64,000 nt of DNA from Chryseobacterium wanjuense. Its GTDB lineage: Bacteria; Bacteroidota; Bacteroidia; Flavobacteriales; Weeksellaceae. The position numbers were made by a program, and so were the translations under genes. This document shows, piece after piece, positions 44,847-53,155 of this stretch. The notes under the pieces were generated by a model that made no database searches, had not been told where the DNA came from, and was given only the letters and a program-made list of their open reading frames with translations. The number at the start of each line of letters is the position of its first letter. Position 1 is the first letter of the stretch. Location: NCBI RefSeq assembly GCF_900111495.1, contig NZ_FOIU01000001.1, positions 806,001 to 870,000 of the forward strand. The letters are read 5' to 3'.

Positions 44847-47351
44847 ATGTTCAAAAAAATAATCCTTGTATTTATTCTTGGCTTTTATACGGTTTTTTGT
44901 TCGGCTCAACAGGTTAGGCCCTCAAAATCATCTGAAATTTACCGTGAACTCAAAACACTTAAACACCTACCTAAAGTTTTATACCTTGCAGCTCATCCCG
45001 ATGATGAAAATACAGGATTGCTCTCTTGGTTAATCAACGATCAAAATGTAGAAACGGGCTATTTGTCTTTAACCAGAGGTGATGGTGGTCAGAATTTATT
45101 AGGTACAGAACAGGGGGCTGCATTGGGTTTAATCAGAACGCATGAGCTTTTAGAGGCAAGAAAATTAGACGGTGCCCAACAGTTTTTTACCCGCGCGATT
45201 GATTTCGGGTTCTCAAAAAATACTACCGACACCTTTAAACAATGGGATGAAGATAGCATTATAGCGGATGTAGTTTGGGTAATCCGAAAATTCCGTCCTG
45301 ATGTTATCATTTGTCGTTTTCCTCCTAATGCTGCGGCAGGTCACGGACAACATGCGGCTTCGGCTGTGGTTGCGGAAAAAGCTTTCAAGCTTGCAGGCAA
45401 TAAGACTGCTTTCCCAAATCAACTAAAATATGTTAATACATGGCAACCAAAACGCGTATTGTGGAATACTTTCCGTTTTGGAGGGGTAGATACGACATCT
45501 GAAAATCAACTGAAAGTTACCGTTGGGCAATATGATGCGCAACTGGGAATGGGCTATGGAGAATTGGCAGGATTAAGCAGAAGTTTACATAAAAGCCAGG
45601 GTGCAGGAACACAGTCTGTAGCCGGGATCAGAACTGAATATTTTGCCCACGTTGGTGGCGAGCCTGCAAAAGCATCTCTTTTTGATGGAGTCGTTAAAAC
45701 CTGGACTTCACAAGGAAACGCTGATATTGACCAATCATTAGATAAAATTATTTCCGCTTTCAATTTCAATAATCCTGATCTCAGCTTGCCTGCCTTGCTT
45801 GCTTTACGAAAAAAGGTCATGGCGCTTCAAGATTCAGACCTGAAAAAAGATAAAATTAAATCTCTTGACCATATCATTTTTAGCTGTGCCGGATTTATGG
45901 GCGAGGTAGTTACCAATCAGGCTGAAGCTGTTGCCGGGGATAGCTACAATTTCAGGTTAAATTTGATTTCAAGAGCTACAAATCCTGTTGTTTTAGAAGA
46001 TGTACAATGGTTAAATAAGTTAGAGAACTTCAACAGAAAACTATCAAAAGATTCTTTAATTACCATTCAGCATGACATTGAGATTCCTGCAGATGCAGCG
46101 CTCACAGAACCTTACTGGTTGGCAAAATCTCCTACAAACGCAGCAACTTTTTCTGTTCCGAATGATACTTTAATCGGTTTACCTGAGGCGGAATCACCAC
46201 TGAATGTTTTGCTTGGTTTAAAAATCGGTTCGGAAAAATTTCAGGTTAAACTTCCTTTATCTTTCAAGAAATTAGACCCTGTGCGTGGTGATGTGGTCGA
46301 AGCTCTGCGTATTGTTCCTGCGTTGGAACTGAAATTTACACAACCGCTTTATCTGGTCAAAGAAAATGAAGATTTACATTTGAGTTTAAATTTTAAGGTT
46401 AATTCTAACAAACAATTCAACAATGGTAAAGTAAATCTGATGTATAACGGAGAACGATTAGGCGGCGCTGATTTAAAATCAATGAATGGGAAAGATTTTA
46501 CCATCGATTACGTTATTCCAAAAACTAAGCTTGCCTCAATAAAATCAAATCAGTTACAATTGGATGCCAATTTTGTTGCAGATGGAGTAACTTATAATAA
46601 AAAACAAATATTAATTCAGTATCCGCATTTGCCCTCATTACAATATTTTGCTCCTGCAACTGTCACCGTAATGAAAGGCGATATTCAGTCTAAGGTTAAG
46701 AAGGTGGGTTATGTACAAGGAGCTGGCGATTTCATTCCGGAGTTTCTAAGAATTGCAGGTGTTCAGGTTGATGTGTTGAAAGACAAAGATTTTTATGGCA
46801 ACTTAGATGAATCTGCTGGAAACGGTAGCCAAAACAAGTTATCACAATATGATGCCATCGTATTGGGTGTTCGTGCCAATAACACGGAAAAGAAGTTGGG
46901 TCGCTGGATGCCTTATTTATGGTCTTATGTAAAAGCCGGAGGTAATTTGGTGATGCAGTATAACACCAACCAGGATACAACAGTTGACAAATTGGGGATG
47001 TACAATTTCAATATTGCCAATAAGCGTGTTACCGAAGAAAATGCTGCAGTTACGTTTTTAAATCAAAATCATAAATTACTGAACTTTCCGAACAAAATTA
47101 CTGCGGATGATTTTAAAGGTTGGGTACAGGAGCGCGGCGCCTATTTCCCTGCTCAATGGGATGCAGCGTATGAACCGCTTTTTGAAATGCACGATACCAG
47201 TGAAGAACCTCTGCAGGGATCAACTTTATATGCCAAATATGGGAAGGGTAATTTTATTTATACACCATTGGCATTTTTCAGACAGTTGCCTGCGGGAAAT
47301 GTTGGTGCAGCACGTTTATTTTTAAACTTTTTATCTGCACAGAAAAACTAA
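44847..47351 (+). CDS. Secreted PIG-L family deacetylase with long C-terminal part
   Basis: About 834 residues with a signal peptide (MFKKIILVFILGFYTVFCSA). LAAHPDDE (H50, D52, D53, E54) and GHGQH (165-169) bind the catalytic Zn of the LmbE/PIG-L fold, which deacetylates N-acetylglucosaminyl compounds. The domain ends near 250; the rest holds beta-domains and, at about 640-800, a Rossmann-like region (YDAIVLGVRANNTEKKLGRW, GGNLVMQYNTNQ) like the ThuA/glutamine-amidotransferase-like ends of such long PIG-L proteins. Start and operon are set by the promoter at 44799-44827. Together with the symporter downstream, it may process and help take up an amino-sugar conjugate (inference). Confidence 0.85.
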   Translation: MFKKIILVFILGFYTVFCSAQQVRPSKSSEIYRELKTLKHLPKVLYLAAHPDDENTGLLSWLINDQNVETGYLSLTRGDGGQNLLGTEQGAALGLIRTHELLEARKLDGAQQFFTRAIDFGFSKNTTDTFKQWDEDSIIADVVWVIRKFRPDVIICRFPPNAAAGHGQHAASAVVAEKAFKLAGNKTAFPNQLKYVNTWQPKRVLWNTFRFGGVDTTSENQLKVTVGQYDAQLGMGYGELAGLSRSLHKSQGAGTQSVAGIRTEYFAHVGGEPAKASLFDGVVKTWTSQGNADIDQSLDKIISAFNFNNPDLSLPALLALRKKVMALQDSDLKKDKIKSLDHIIFSCAGFMGEVVTNQAEAVAGDSYNFRLNLISRATNPVVLEDVQWLNKLENFNRKLSKDSLITIQHDIEIPADAALTEPYWLAKSPTNAATFSVPNDTLIGLPEAESPLNVLLGLKIGSEKFQVKLPLSFKKLDPVRGDVVEALRIVPALELKFTQPLYLVKENEDLHLSLNFKVNSNKQFNNGKVNLMYNGERLGGADLKSMNGKDFTIDYVIPKTKLASIKSNQLQLDANFVADGVTYNKKQILIQYPHLPSLQYFAPATVTVMKGDIQSKVKKVGYVQGAGDFIPEFLRIAGVQVDVLKDKDFYGNLDESAGNGSQNKLSQYDAIVLGVRANNTEKKLGRWMPYLWSYVKAGGNLVMQYNTNQDTTVDKLGMYNFNIANKRVTEENAAVTFLNQNHKLLNFPNKITADDFKGWVQERGAYFPAQWDAAYEPLFEMHDTSEEPLQGSTLYAKYGKGNFIYTPLAFFRQLPAGNVGAARLFLNFLSAQKN

Positions 47352-47455
47352 TGAATAATCAACTTAAAAATTGGAATACCTGGTACCTATTACTAGCAGC
47401 TGCATTAGTATTGCAGATCGTATTTTATTATTTGTTTACTAAATTCTGGGCATGA
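47351..47455 (+). CDS. 34-residue single-span membrane peptide
   Basis: The product begins MNNQLKNWNTWYLLLAAALV and ends LQIVFYYLFTKFWA: one membrane helix with a short polar N-terminus. Its ATG overlaps the PIG-L stop (TAATG) and its stop overlaps the symporter ATG (ATGA). Such double overlap is strong evidence of translation and coupling. It is too small for most gene callers. It could be a subunit or assembly partner of the symporter, as small peptides are for other carriers (inference). Confidence 0.75.
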   Translation: MNNQLKNWNTWYLLLAAALVLQIVFYYLFTKFWA

Positions 47456-49143
47456 GTACTATAGATTGGACAGTCCTTATTGTTACACTTGTTGCAGTGG
47501 TGGTTTACGGCGTATTGATCGGTCGTGGCCAAAAAAACAACGAATCATACCTGAAAGCAGATAACAAAATGCCCTGGTACATTGTACTTATAGGTATTAT
47601 GGCTACGCAGGCAAGTGCCATTACATTTCTTTCAGCACCGGGTCAGGCGTATACAGACGGTATGCGTTTCGTGCAGTATTACTTTGGTCTGCCGTTGGCG
47701 ATGATTGTTATTTGTATTACTTTCATCCCGATTTTTCAGCGCTTAAATGTGTACACGGCTTATGAATATTTAGAAAACCGTTTTGATAAAAAAACAAGGG
47801 TGCTTACTTCACTGCTTTTTCTTTTTTCCAGAGGCTTATCCACGGGAATCAGCATTTACGCTCCGAGTATCATCTTATCAAGCGTTTTAAACTGGAATAT
47901 TTATTTGACTAATGTTTTAACAGGTGGCATTCTGTTGATTTACACCTATATTGGCGGAGCAAAAGCGATCGCTCACACCCAAAAATTACAGTTTCTCATT
48001 ATTCTGGCAACCATGGCTTTTGCAGGGTATCTGCTTATTCAAAATATGCCGAATGGAATTGGTTTTAACGATGCGCTTTATCTGGCGGGGAAATCAGGAA
48101 AGCTCAATGTAATCACTACAGAATTCGACTGGAAAGATAAATACAATATTTGGAGCGGACTGATTGGAGGTTTTTTTCTGGCACTTTCTTACTTTGGTAC
48201 AGATCAGAGTCAGGTCGGGAGGTATATTACTGCTAAAGACAATACCAATGCGAAAATGGGCTTGCTGTTGAACGGATTGGTTAAAATTCCGATGCAGTTT
48301 TCTATTCTCCTGATTGGTGCTTTGCTTTTTGCATTCTTTTCTCTAAAACCGGCTCCGATTTATTTTAACGAACGCTCTTATCAATATTTAAAGGAAACAA
48401 AACCTGAACAGGCAGCGGTTTTTGAAAAAGAGCATCAGGATTTACAATTAAAATTTAATGCAGAATCGAAAGAAATTTTAAAGCTGAAAGAAACTCAATC
48501 TCCTCAACTTAAAAAGACAATTCAGGATTTTAAAAATACACAAACACAGGTAAAAGCATTGCACAGTAGGGTAGAGGAAGCTATTAATAATTCAAATTAT
48601 AATGCGGAGAAAACGGATACGAATTATATCTTCCTGTATTTCGTAAAAAATACCTTGCCTGTAGGGATGATCGGCTTACTGTTTGCCGTCATTTTTCTGG
48701 CCAGCTGGGGTTCAATTTCCGCAGCGCTGAATTCTCTTGCTGCCTGCTCATTAAAAGATGTTCATTTGATATTCAGCAAAGAAATTCCTGATGAGAAAAC
48801 CGAATTGAAGTATAGCCGCCTGCACACTTTAGCCTGGGGCATTTTCTCCATCGGTGTAGCCATGTTTGCCACTCAGATGGGTTCCCTTATTGAAGCTGTT
48901 AATGTATTGGGTTCTCTTTTCTACGGCCCGATCTTGGGGATTTTTCTTGTCGCATTTTACTATAAAAAAATTGATGGGAAGAATGTATTTATTGCTGCCA
49001 TTTTATCAGAAATTGCGGTTATTGCCGTTTATCAGTTCGATATCGTTTCTTTCCTTTGGCTTAATGTCATTGGGGCAGCGGCAGTCATTATATTTTCAGC
49101 AATTGGGTTACTGTTTTATAAGCAGAAAGCCGTAAATTCGTAA
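47452..49143 (+). CDS. Sodium:solute symporter (SSS family)
   Basis: 563 residues with about 13-14 membrane helices. GIMATQASAITFLSAPGQAY and AYEYLENRFDKKTRVLTSLL are the TM1-TM3 landmarks of the SSS family; FGTDQSQVGRYITAKDN is the conserved loop. A long charged insertion (about 310-385) lies between helices, unlike typical SSS carriers. The solute is unknown; the coupled PIG-L gene suggests a sugar or amino sugar. The ATG overlaps the stop of the 34-residue peptide gene. Confidence 0.88.
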   Translation: MSTIDWTVLIVTLVAVVVYGVLIGRGQKNNESYLKADNKMPWYIVLIGIMATQASAITFLSAPGQAYTDGMRFVQYYFGLPLAMIVICITFIPIFQRLNVYTAYEYLENRFDKKTRVLTSLLFLFSRGLSTGISIYAPSIILSSVLNWNIYLTNVLTGGILLIYTYIGGAKAIAHTQKLQFLIILATMAFAGYLLIQNMPNGIGFNDALYLAGKSGKLNVITTEFDWKDKYNIWSGLIGGFFLALSYFGTDQSQVGRYITAKDNTNAKMGLLLNGLVKIPMQFSILLIGALLFAFFSLKPAPIYFNERSYQYLKETKPEQAAVFEKEHQDLQLKFNAESKEILKLKETQSPQLKKTIQDFKNTQTQVKALHSRVEEAINNSNYNAEKTDTNYIFLYFVKNTLPVGMIGLLFAVIFLASWGSISAALNSLAACSLKDVHLIFSKEIPDEKTELKYSRLHTLAWGIFSIGVAMFATQMGSLIEAVNVLGSLFYGPILGIFLVAFYYKKIDGKNVFIAAILSEIAVIAVYQFDIVSFLWLNVIGAAAVIIFSAIGLLFYKQKAVNS

Positions 49144-49172
49144 ACGAACAAAAACAAACAAAATAAAATAGT

Positions 49173-49691
49173 ATGAAAACGATGATTAAATCTGCTACTG
49201 TACTTTTTGCTGCAATGACGATTTCAGTGAACGCTTTTGCACAGGATACTAAAAAACCTGCAAGTCCTCCAGCTACTGCTACTGGAAAAATTAAGGATGC
49301 AACCATTACCATAGCCTATAGCAGTCCTTCTGTAAAAGGGCGTACAATCTGGGGTGGTTTGGAAGCTTATGATAAAGTTTGGCGTGCGGGTGCCAATGAA
49401 GCAACTACTTTTGAAACAGATAAAGACATTACCGTTCAGGGTAAACCGCTGCCTGCAGGTAAGTATAGCTTTTTCCTAATCCCTAAAAAATCCGGAACCT
49501 GGACTGCGATTTTTAACAAAGAGCCAAAACAATGGGGTGCTTATAAATACGAGCAAGCTAAAGATGCTTTACGTGTTGATGTAAAAACTAAAGCTTTACC
49601 GGCAACACAGGAAACATTAGTTTATAAAATAAACAATAATGGATTCACTATGGATTGGGATAAAATCTCAGTTCCTGTAGAGATAAAATAA
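49173..49691 (+). CDS. Secreted DUF2911 protein
   Basis: 172 residues with a signal peptide ([24 protein letters not shown]). The body matches DUF2911: [60 protein letters not shown]. Periplasmic beta-sandwich of unknown role. Follows the symporter gene by 29 bases and ends at a perfect terminator, so it is the last gene of the operon. Confidence 0.85.
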   Translation: MKTMIKSATVLFAAMTISVNAFAQDTKKPASPPATATGKIKDATITIAYSSPSVKGRTIWGGLEAYDKVWRAGANEATTFETDKDITVQGKPLPAGKYSFFLIPKKSGTWTAIFNKEPKQWGAYKYEQAKDALRVDVKTKALPATQETLVYKINNNGFTMDWDKISVPVEIK

Positions 49692-49710
49692 ATTTTGAAT
49701 ATCAGAAATT

Positions 49711-49735
49711 AAAATCCCGGTTAATCCGGGATTTT
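49711..49735 (+). terminator. Terminator of the PIG-L / SSS / DUF2911 operon
   Basis: Perfect 10-bp stem AAAATCCCGG / CCGGGATTTT, loop TTAAT, then a T-run. Confidence 0.9.
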
Positions 49736-49830
49736 TTTTGTTTAAAATTTTGGTGTTGTATCAAAGATTACTATTGTGGCACTTTCAGACCGTTTATTTC
49801 AAACAAACTAAATAAAATATCGAATACAAA

Positions 49831-49970
49831 ATGGAACTGAGACCTGAATTAATAAGAGACTTTTTCGCAGTGATTAACAAAAAATACGGAAGTGTTGAAA
49901 ATTTTTTCAGGTTGAAATGATGATCGGACTAAGAGAGATTACAGTTTTGAAAGAAAAATATTTGAAATAG
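49831..49970 (+). pseudogene. Relic of a tyrosine-phosphatase gene (C-terminal end)
   Basis: A frame from ATG 49831 reads MELRPELIRDFFAVINKKYG SVENF and then stops at 49918; shifting the frame near 49912 continues with EMMIGLREITVLKEKYLK to TAG at 49968-49970. RPEYL-x-AF-x-xIxxKYGSVEN-x(5)-GL-x(8)-LxxxYL is the C-terminal end of Y_phosphatase3-type protein tyrosine phosphatases. The rest of the gene, including the HCxxGxxR loop, is missing. So the fragment is a remnant with a frameshift and a large deletion. No function expected. Confidence 0.6.
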
Positions 49971-50071
49971 TAAATCGACAGTTTATTCTTAGTGTTATAT
50001 GGTAAAACCAGTTTCTATCTTATTTAAATATTCCGGATAACATTTTAAGTGCATTCAAGAGCTATGGAAAG

Positions 50072-50110
50072 AAATACCCTTGTTGTTTTCAGGAAAATGA
50101 CCAGGTATTT
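50072..50110 (+). terminator. Orphan hairpin with TTTTC-AG-GAAAA apex (H1)
   Basis: Outer stem AAATACC / GGTATTT and inner stem GTTTTC / GAAAAT around an AG loop, with a long T-run after it (TTTTCTTTTTTT). It looks like a terminator, but no gene ends upstream within 100 bases except the phosphatase relic. Confidence 0.55.
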
Positions 50111-50214
50111 TCTTTTTTTATCACACTTTGATGATTAATATTGTAGAGCAATTAATATTCAAAACAATCCTTGTCATCGGTGAAATATTTTTACAATAGT
50201 AAGTTCATTTTGTT

Positions 50215-50343
50215 TCTAAACATTTGTACTCCCTCATACATCATTTTCTACTGATTCTAAGATCACAACTGGTTAGTAACCATGCAAATCATCCCAAGTT
50301 TTTTGCTGGTTAATTCACATGGCCGCTCTTCGGCCATGTTTCT
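50215..50343 (+). ncRNA. Possible small RNA ending in a perfect terminator
   Basis: A near -7 box AACATTTG (50220-50227 area) precedes about 110 bases without a coding frame. A small hairpin TGGTT-AGT-AACCA lies at about 50271-50283, and a perfect stem ACATGGCCG / CGGCCATGT (50317-50339, loop CTCTT) with TTTCT ends the stretch. No gene feeds into this terminator. A homologous terminator is at 53016-53039 on the other strand. Weak call, resting on the orphan terminator. Confidence 0.3.
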
Positions 50344-50491
50344 ATTCATACCTAAATATTGTCAAATTTTAATCTTTTTTCGGAAGAAAATACATTTAAT
50401 TCAATTGTAACAAGAGCCCCAAAATATTTGTATAATTAATCCGGATTTTAGGTTTAATTATTTGGAAATAAATAAGTTAAATCTTAAATAT

Positions 50492-50521
50492 AAATGGTCA
50501 TTTTCAGGAAAGTGACCATTT
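50492..50521 (+). promoter_or_regulatory. Hairpin with TTTTC-AG-GAAA apex (H2) before the QVGIN gene
   Basis: Stem AAATGGTCATTTTC / GAAAGTGACCATTT (one mismatch in 14) with AG loop. It lies 30 bases before a perfect -7 box TACTTTTG (50551-50558), so just upstream of the promoter of the gene at 50684. One of four hairpins with the same apex. Confidence 0.5.
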
Positions 50522-50550
50522 GTTATCTTTCTGCATAACGAAATGAAAAT

Positions 50551-50558
50551 TACTTTTG
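50551..50558 (+). promoter_or_regulatory. -7 box TACTTTTG of the QVGIN gene at 50684
   Basis: Matches TAnnTTTG and is followed by a leader of about 120 bases. No well-spaced TTG is found, so a further activator may be needed. Confidence 0.5.
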
Positions 50559-50683
50559 TAACCTTTAGAGGGGATCTTTCAAAAATGAAATCACAAAGTT
50601 TCTTAGTCTCTATTCTATTTCCATAGAGAATAAATCTTTCAACTTAACATAAACAAAGTACAATTAATCAGTTAAAAAAAATT

Positions 50684-51499
50684 ATGAAAAACAACATCCT
50701 ATTTTTAATGTTTCTGGTTGCAGGAAATGCGTTGGTAACAGGCCAGGTCGGTATTCTGACCTCAAATCCACAAGGTTCTCTCCATATTGACGGTGCAAAA
50801 GATAATCCTGCCACAGGAACTCCAACTGCCATTCAACAGGTAAATGACGTTATAATAACTCCGGAAGGAAGTGTAGGTGTGGGTACCATTGCTCCGGATT
50901 CCTCGTCCTCTGTAGAGGTGAGAACAACTAATAAAGGATTTCTTCCTCCTAGGATGACTAATGCCCAAAGAGACGCTATCGCTTTACCGGCAACGGGATT
51001 AATGATCTATTCAACTACCAGTAAATGTCTGCAGACAAATATTGGCACCCCTGCTGCTCCAAGTTGGGGATGTGTAGCTGTACAAGGCAGTGTAGGTGCT
51101 CCGGTGGTACAAGTAAATTCGTATACTCCCAATACAGCGGCTGGATCTGCAGCAAGTGAAATCTGCCTTGGAAGTATCTGTGTGAGACACAATGGTGCCG
51201 CAATCGAAGGAAGTATTTTGCTAAGAAGTAATACAGGAGCTTCAATTCCTAGTTCAAGTATAGCAGGCTTTCAAGTTGCAACCAGTGGGATTAACATGGG
51301 TGATACTGAAATTGTAACTTTAACTACATCTTATACCCAATTCTACAGGGGAGGTGCCAGTGGTGGCGAATTTATCAATTATCAGGTGTGCACAGGCACT
51401 GGTGAAAATTATAGAATTTTTTTGACAATGGTGGCACCAGTACTTAATCCAGGTGCAGGTAATGGAATGTATCTCCTTAATCTTGAAAAAATTAGATAG
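50684..51499 (+). CDS. Secreted 'QVGIN' protein, copy 2
   Basis: 271 residues. Signal peptide (MKNNILFLMFLVAGNALVTG) then QVGILTSNPQGSLHIDGAKD, a variant of the QVGINTxTPxAxLDV motif. NKGFLPPRMTNAQRDAIALP is another block typical of these Bacteroidota surface proteins, followed by ATGLMIYSTTSKCLQTN. The C-terminal half has strands and few charges. It is the only plus-strand member of the group here, convergent with the next three. Function unknown; probably surface or extracellular. Confidence 0.75.
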   Translation: MKNNILFLMFLVAGNALVTGQVGILTSNPQGSLHIDGAKDNPATGTPTAIQQVNDVIITPEGSVGVGTIAPDSSSSVEVRTTNKGFLPPRMTNAQRDAIALPATGLMIYSTTSKCLQTNIGTPAAPSWGCVAVQGSVGAPVVQVNSYTPNTAAGSAASEICLGSICVRHNGAAIEGSILLRSNTGASIPSSSIAGFQVATSGINMGDTEIVTLTTSYTQFYRGGASGGEFINYQVCTGTGENYRIFLTMVAPVLNPGAGNGMYLLNLEKIR

Positions 51500-51570
51500 T
51501 GTCACAAAAGCGTTGAGGTCATTGTCTCAAAAATGATCTTTAAGATACAAACTCAACACAATAAAAAAGA

Positions 51571-51594
51571 AGCACCTGACCAGCAGGTGCTTTT
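51571..51594 (+). terminator. Terminator of the gene 50684-51499
   Basis: Perfect 8-bp stem AGCACCTG / CAGGTGCT, loop ACCAG, then TTTT. Confidence 0.85.
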
Positions 51595-51703
51595 GTTATG
51601 AAATAACGCATGTTTTTCCTGATCTGGTGTACATGCGCTTGTTTGGAAAAATAGAGTTTTTTGTTTAAACACGATTACTTATAATTCTCAGCATAAAAGG
51701 ATA

Positions 51704-52723
51704 TTATTTAAGTAATGTCAATGTAAAGCTATTCTGAGAAAAGGTACTTCTTGCAGTATTGGTAGTACATAGATTAGCATCCCTCACTCTCATGTAATAA
51801 GTCCCTGCTGTCAGATATGCTATGTTTGAGGTGTAAATAAAGTCATTAATGGTCGGTCCGGCTGGCATATGTACATCTGGGGCAGGAAATGCGTTATTTA
51901 TTGCTGCTGTCGGGCTCTGGCTTAAGTTATAAGCAATAAAATTTCCACAACCAGACGGGCTTTTATCAGCAATAAGATGTGGAGAAACAATATAGTATCC
52001 AGGAATAGTAACAACAGCACTTGCTCCTAAATATTTCATTGTACCTCCGGCAAAATTAACATTACTACCTGTTGTTGAATCAATAATAAGTGCTGCGCCT
52101 GTTGTATCACGCCAGGTACCAATACCACTCGCATCAGAAACCAGAACTTTACCTTCTGCCTGTGTTCCGTCTACAATTTTTATTGCTCCCGGAGTACTTC
52201 CGTTGTTGATATCTAATCTCGTAGAAGGAGTAGTGGTTCCTATCCCCACATTGTTATTTACTGCATCCACATTCAACGTAGTTCCGTCTACCTGAAAATG
52301 ACTGGTTCCTGTAGTAGCCGAAGAAGTAAAAGAAAGGGTTTTGTCAGCCATTGTTACCACTCTGTTCGAGGCAAGTGTTCCATTATTTTTATAGATATTT
52401 GTGTCCTGATTTATTTTCTGCCAGATATTTCCATCGAAAAAGTAATATCCCTCTTCTGTAATGTTTATTGTCTTTGGCGAAACTGTACTTACAGCAGAGG
52501 TAGCATAAACAATATTCCCTTTTTGATCGGTTGTATATTGTGTATCTCCGCCTTTAATCTGATCTCCTGTAAGCCGTGGTGCCACAAGCCCTTCCGGTCT
52601 GCTGCCATCAGTTGTTTTTGCTGCTATATCCAATGTTGATTTTGGATTGCTTGTATTGATCCCTATTTGGGTGAAAAATAATTGAGCAGATAATAAAAAT
52701 AGTAGTAGATTGATTTTTTTCAT
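51704..52723 (-). CDS. Secreted 'QVGIN' protein, copy 3
   Basis: 339 residues. Signal peptide (MKKINLLLFLLSAQLFFTQ), then IGINTSNPKSTLDIAAKTTD. RPEGLVAPRLTGDQIKGGDT is the second family block. A GIGTTTPSTRLDI repeat follows at about 165. The last 150 residues (from GKVLVSDASGIGTWRDT to NSFTLTLLK) are nearly the same as the end of the next gene's product. Exported; the C-terminal domain may be the binding or head part (inference). It lies alone between a hairpin upstream and the convergent gene downstream. Confidence 0.75.
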   Translation of the reverse strand: MKKINLLLFLLSAQLFFTQIGINTSNPKSTLDIAAKTTDGSRPEGLVAPRLTGDQIKGGDTQYTTDQKGNIVYATSAVSTVSPKTINITEEGYYFFDGNIWQKINQDTNIYKNNGTLASNRVVTMADKTLSFTSSATTGTSHFQVDGTTLNVDAVNNNVGIGTTTPSTRLDINNGSTPGAIKIVDGTQAEGKVLVSDASGIGTWRDTTGAALIIDSTTGSNVNFAGGTMKYLGASAVVTIPGYYIVSPHLIADKSPSGCGNFIAYNLSQSPTAAINNAFPAPDVHMPAGPTINDFIYTSNIAYLTAGTYYMRVRDANLCTTNTARSTFSQNSFTLTLLK

Positions 52724-52860
52724 GAGAATATAAACTTTAATATGATTTTAATCTGATAATACTTTTGTAGATAATGTAGTGATCATTGCTGTACTGTGAT
52801 TCAAATAGTAATCTAAAAGCGATGTAAAAGTAGATGAATGATGCATCATCCGGAAGACAT

Positions 52861-52892
52861 TATCTTGCTGTTTTCAGGAAAATGACAAGATA
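52861..52892. promoter_or_regulatory. Hairpin with TTTTC-AG-GAAAA apex (H3)
   Basis: Outer stem TATCTTG / CAAGATA around GTTTTC-AG-GAAAAT; it lies 138 bases upstream of the minus-strand gene start at 52723. No T-run follows on the plus strand. One of four hairpins that share the apex but have different outer stems. Confidence 0.45.
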
Positions 52893-53015
52893 TGTAAAGG
52901 TTGTAAGTGTTTGTAATTTAGTATTTTAAAATTAATTTCATAATTTCGAAACATATCTTTTAGAAAAAGAATAAAAGGTTATTTTGAGAGGATTTTTTTA
53001 ATATTAAAAAAATAA

Positions 53016-53039
53016 ACATGGCCGAAGAACCGACCATGT
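53016..53039 (-). terminator. Terminator of the gene 53156-54112
   Basis: Stem ACATGG-C/T-CG as in 50317-50339 (one mismatch in nine pairs), with a T-run TTTATTTTTTT on the minus strand. It is homologous to the orphan terminator at 50317-50339, including the preceding ATTCAC. Confidence 0.75.
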
Positions 53040-53155
53040 GAATAACTTGCAGATAAACAGAGGGATGTTCTGCATCGTTAAAAATCAAATGTGTTTTCTG
53101 AATCGCAAAGTAGAAAATGAAATATTAAACTACACTGATTAGTTCTATAAATATC

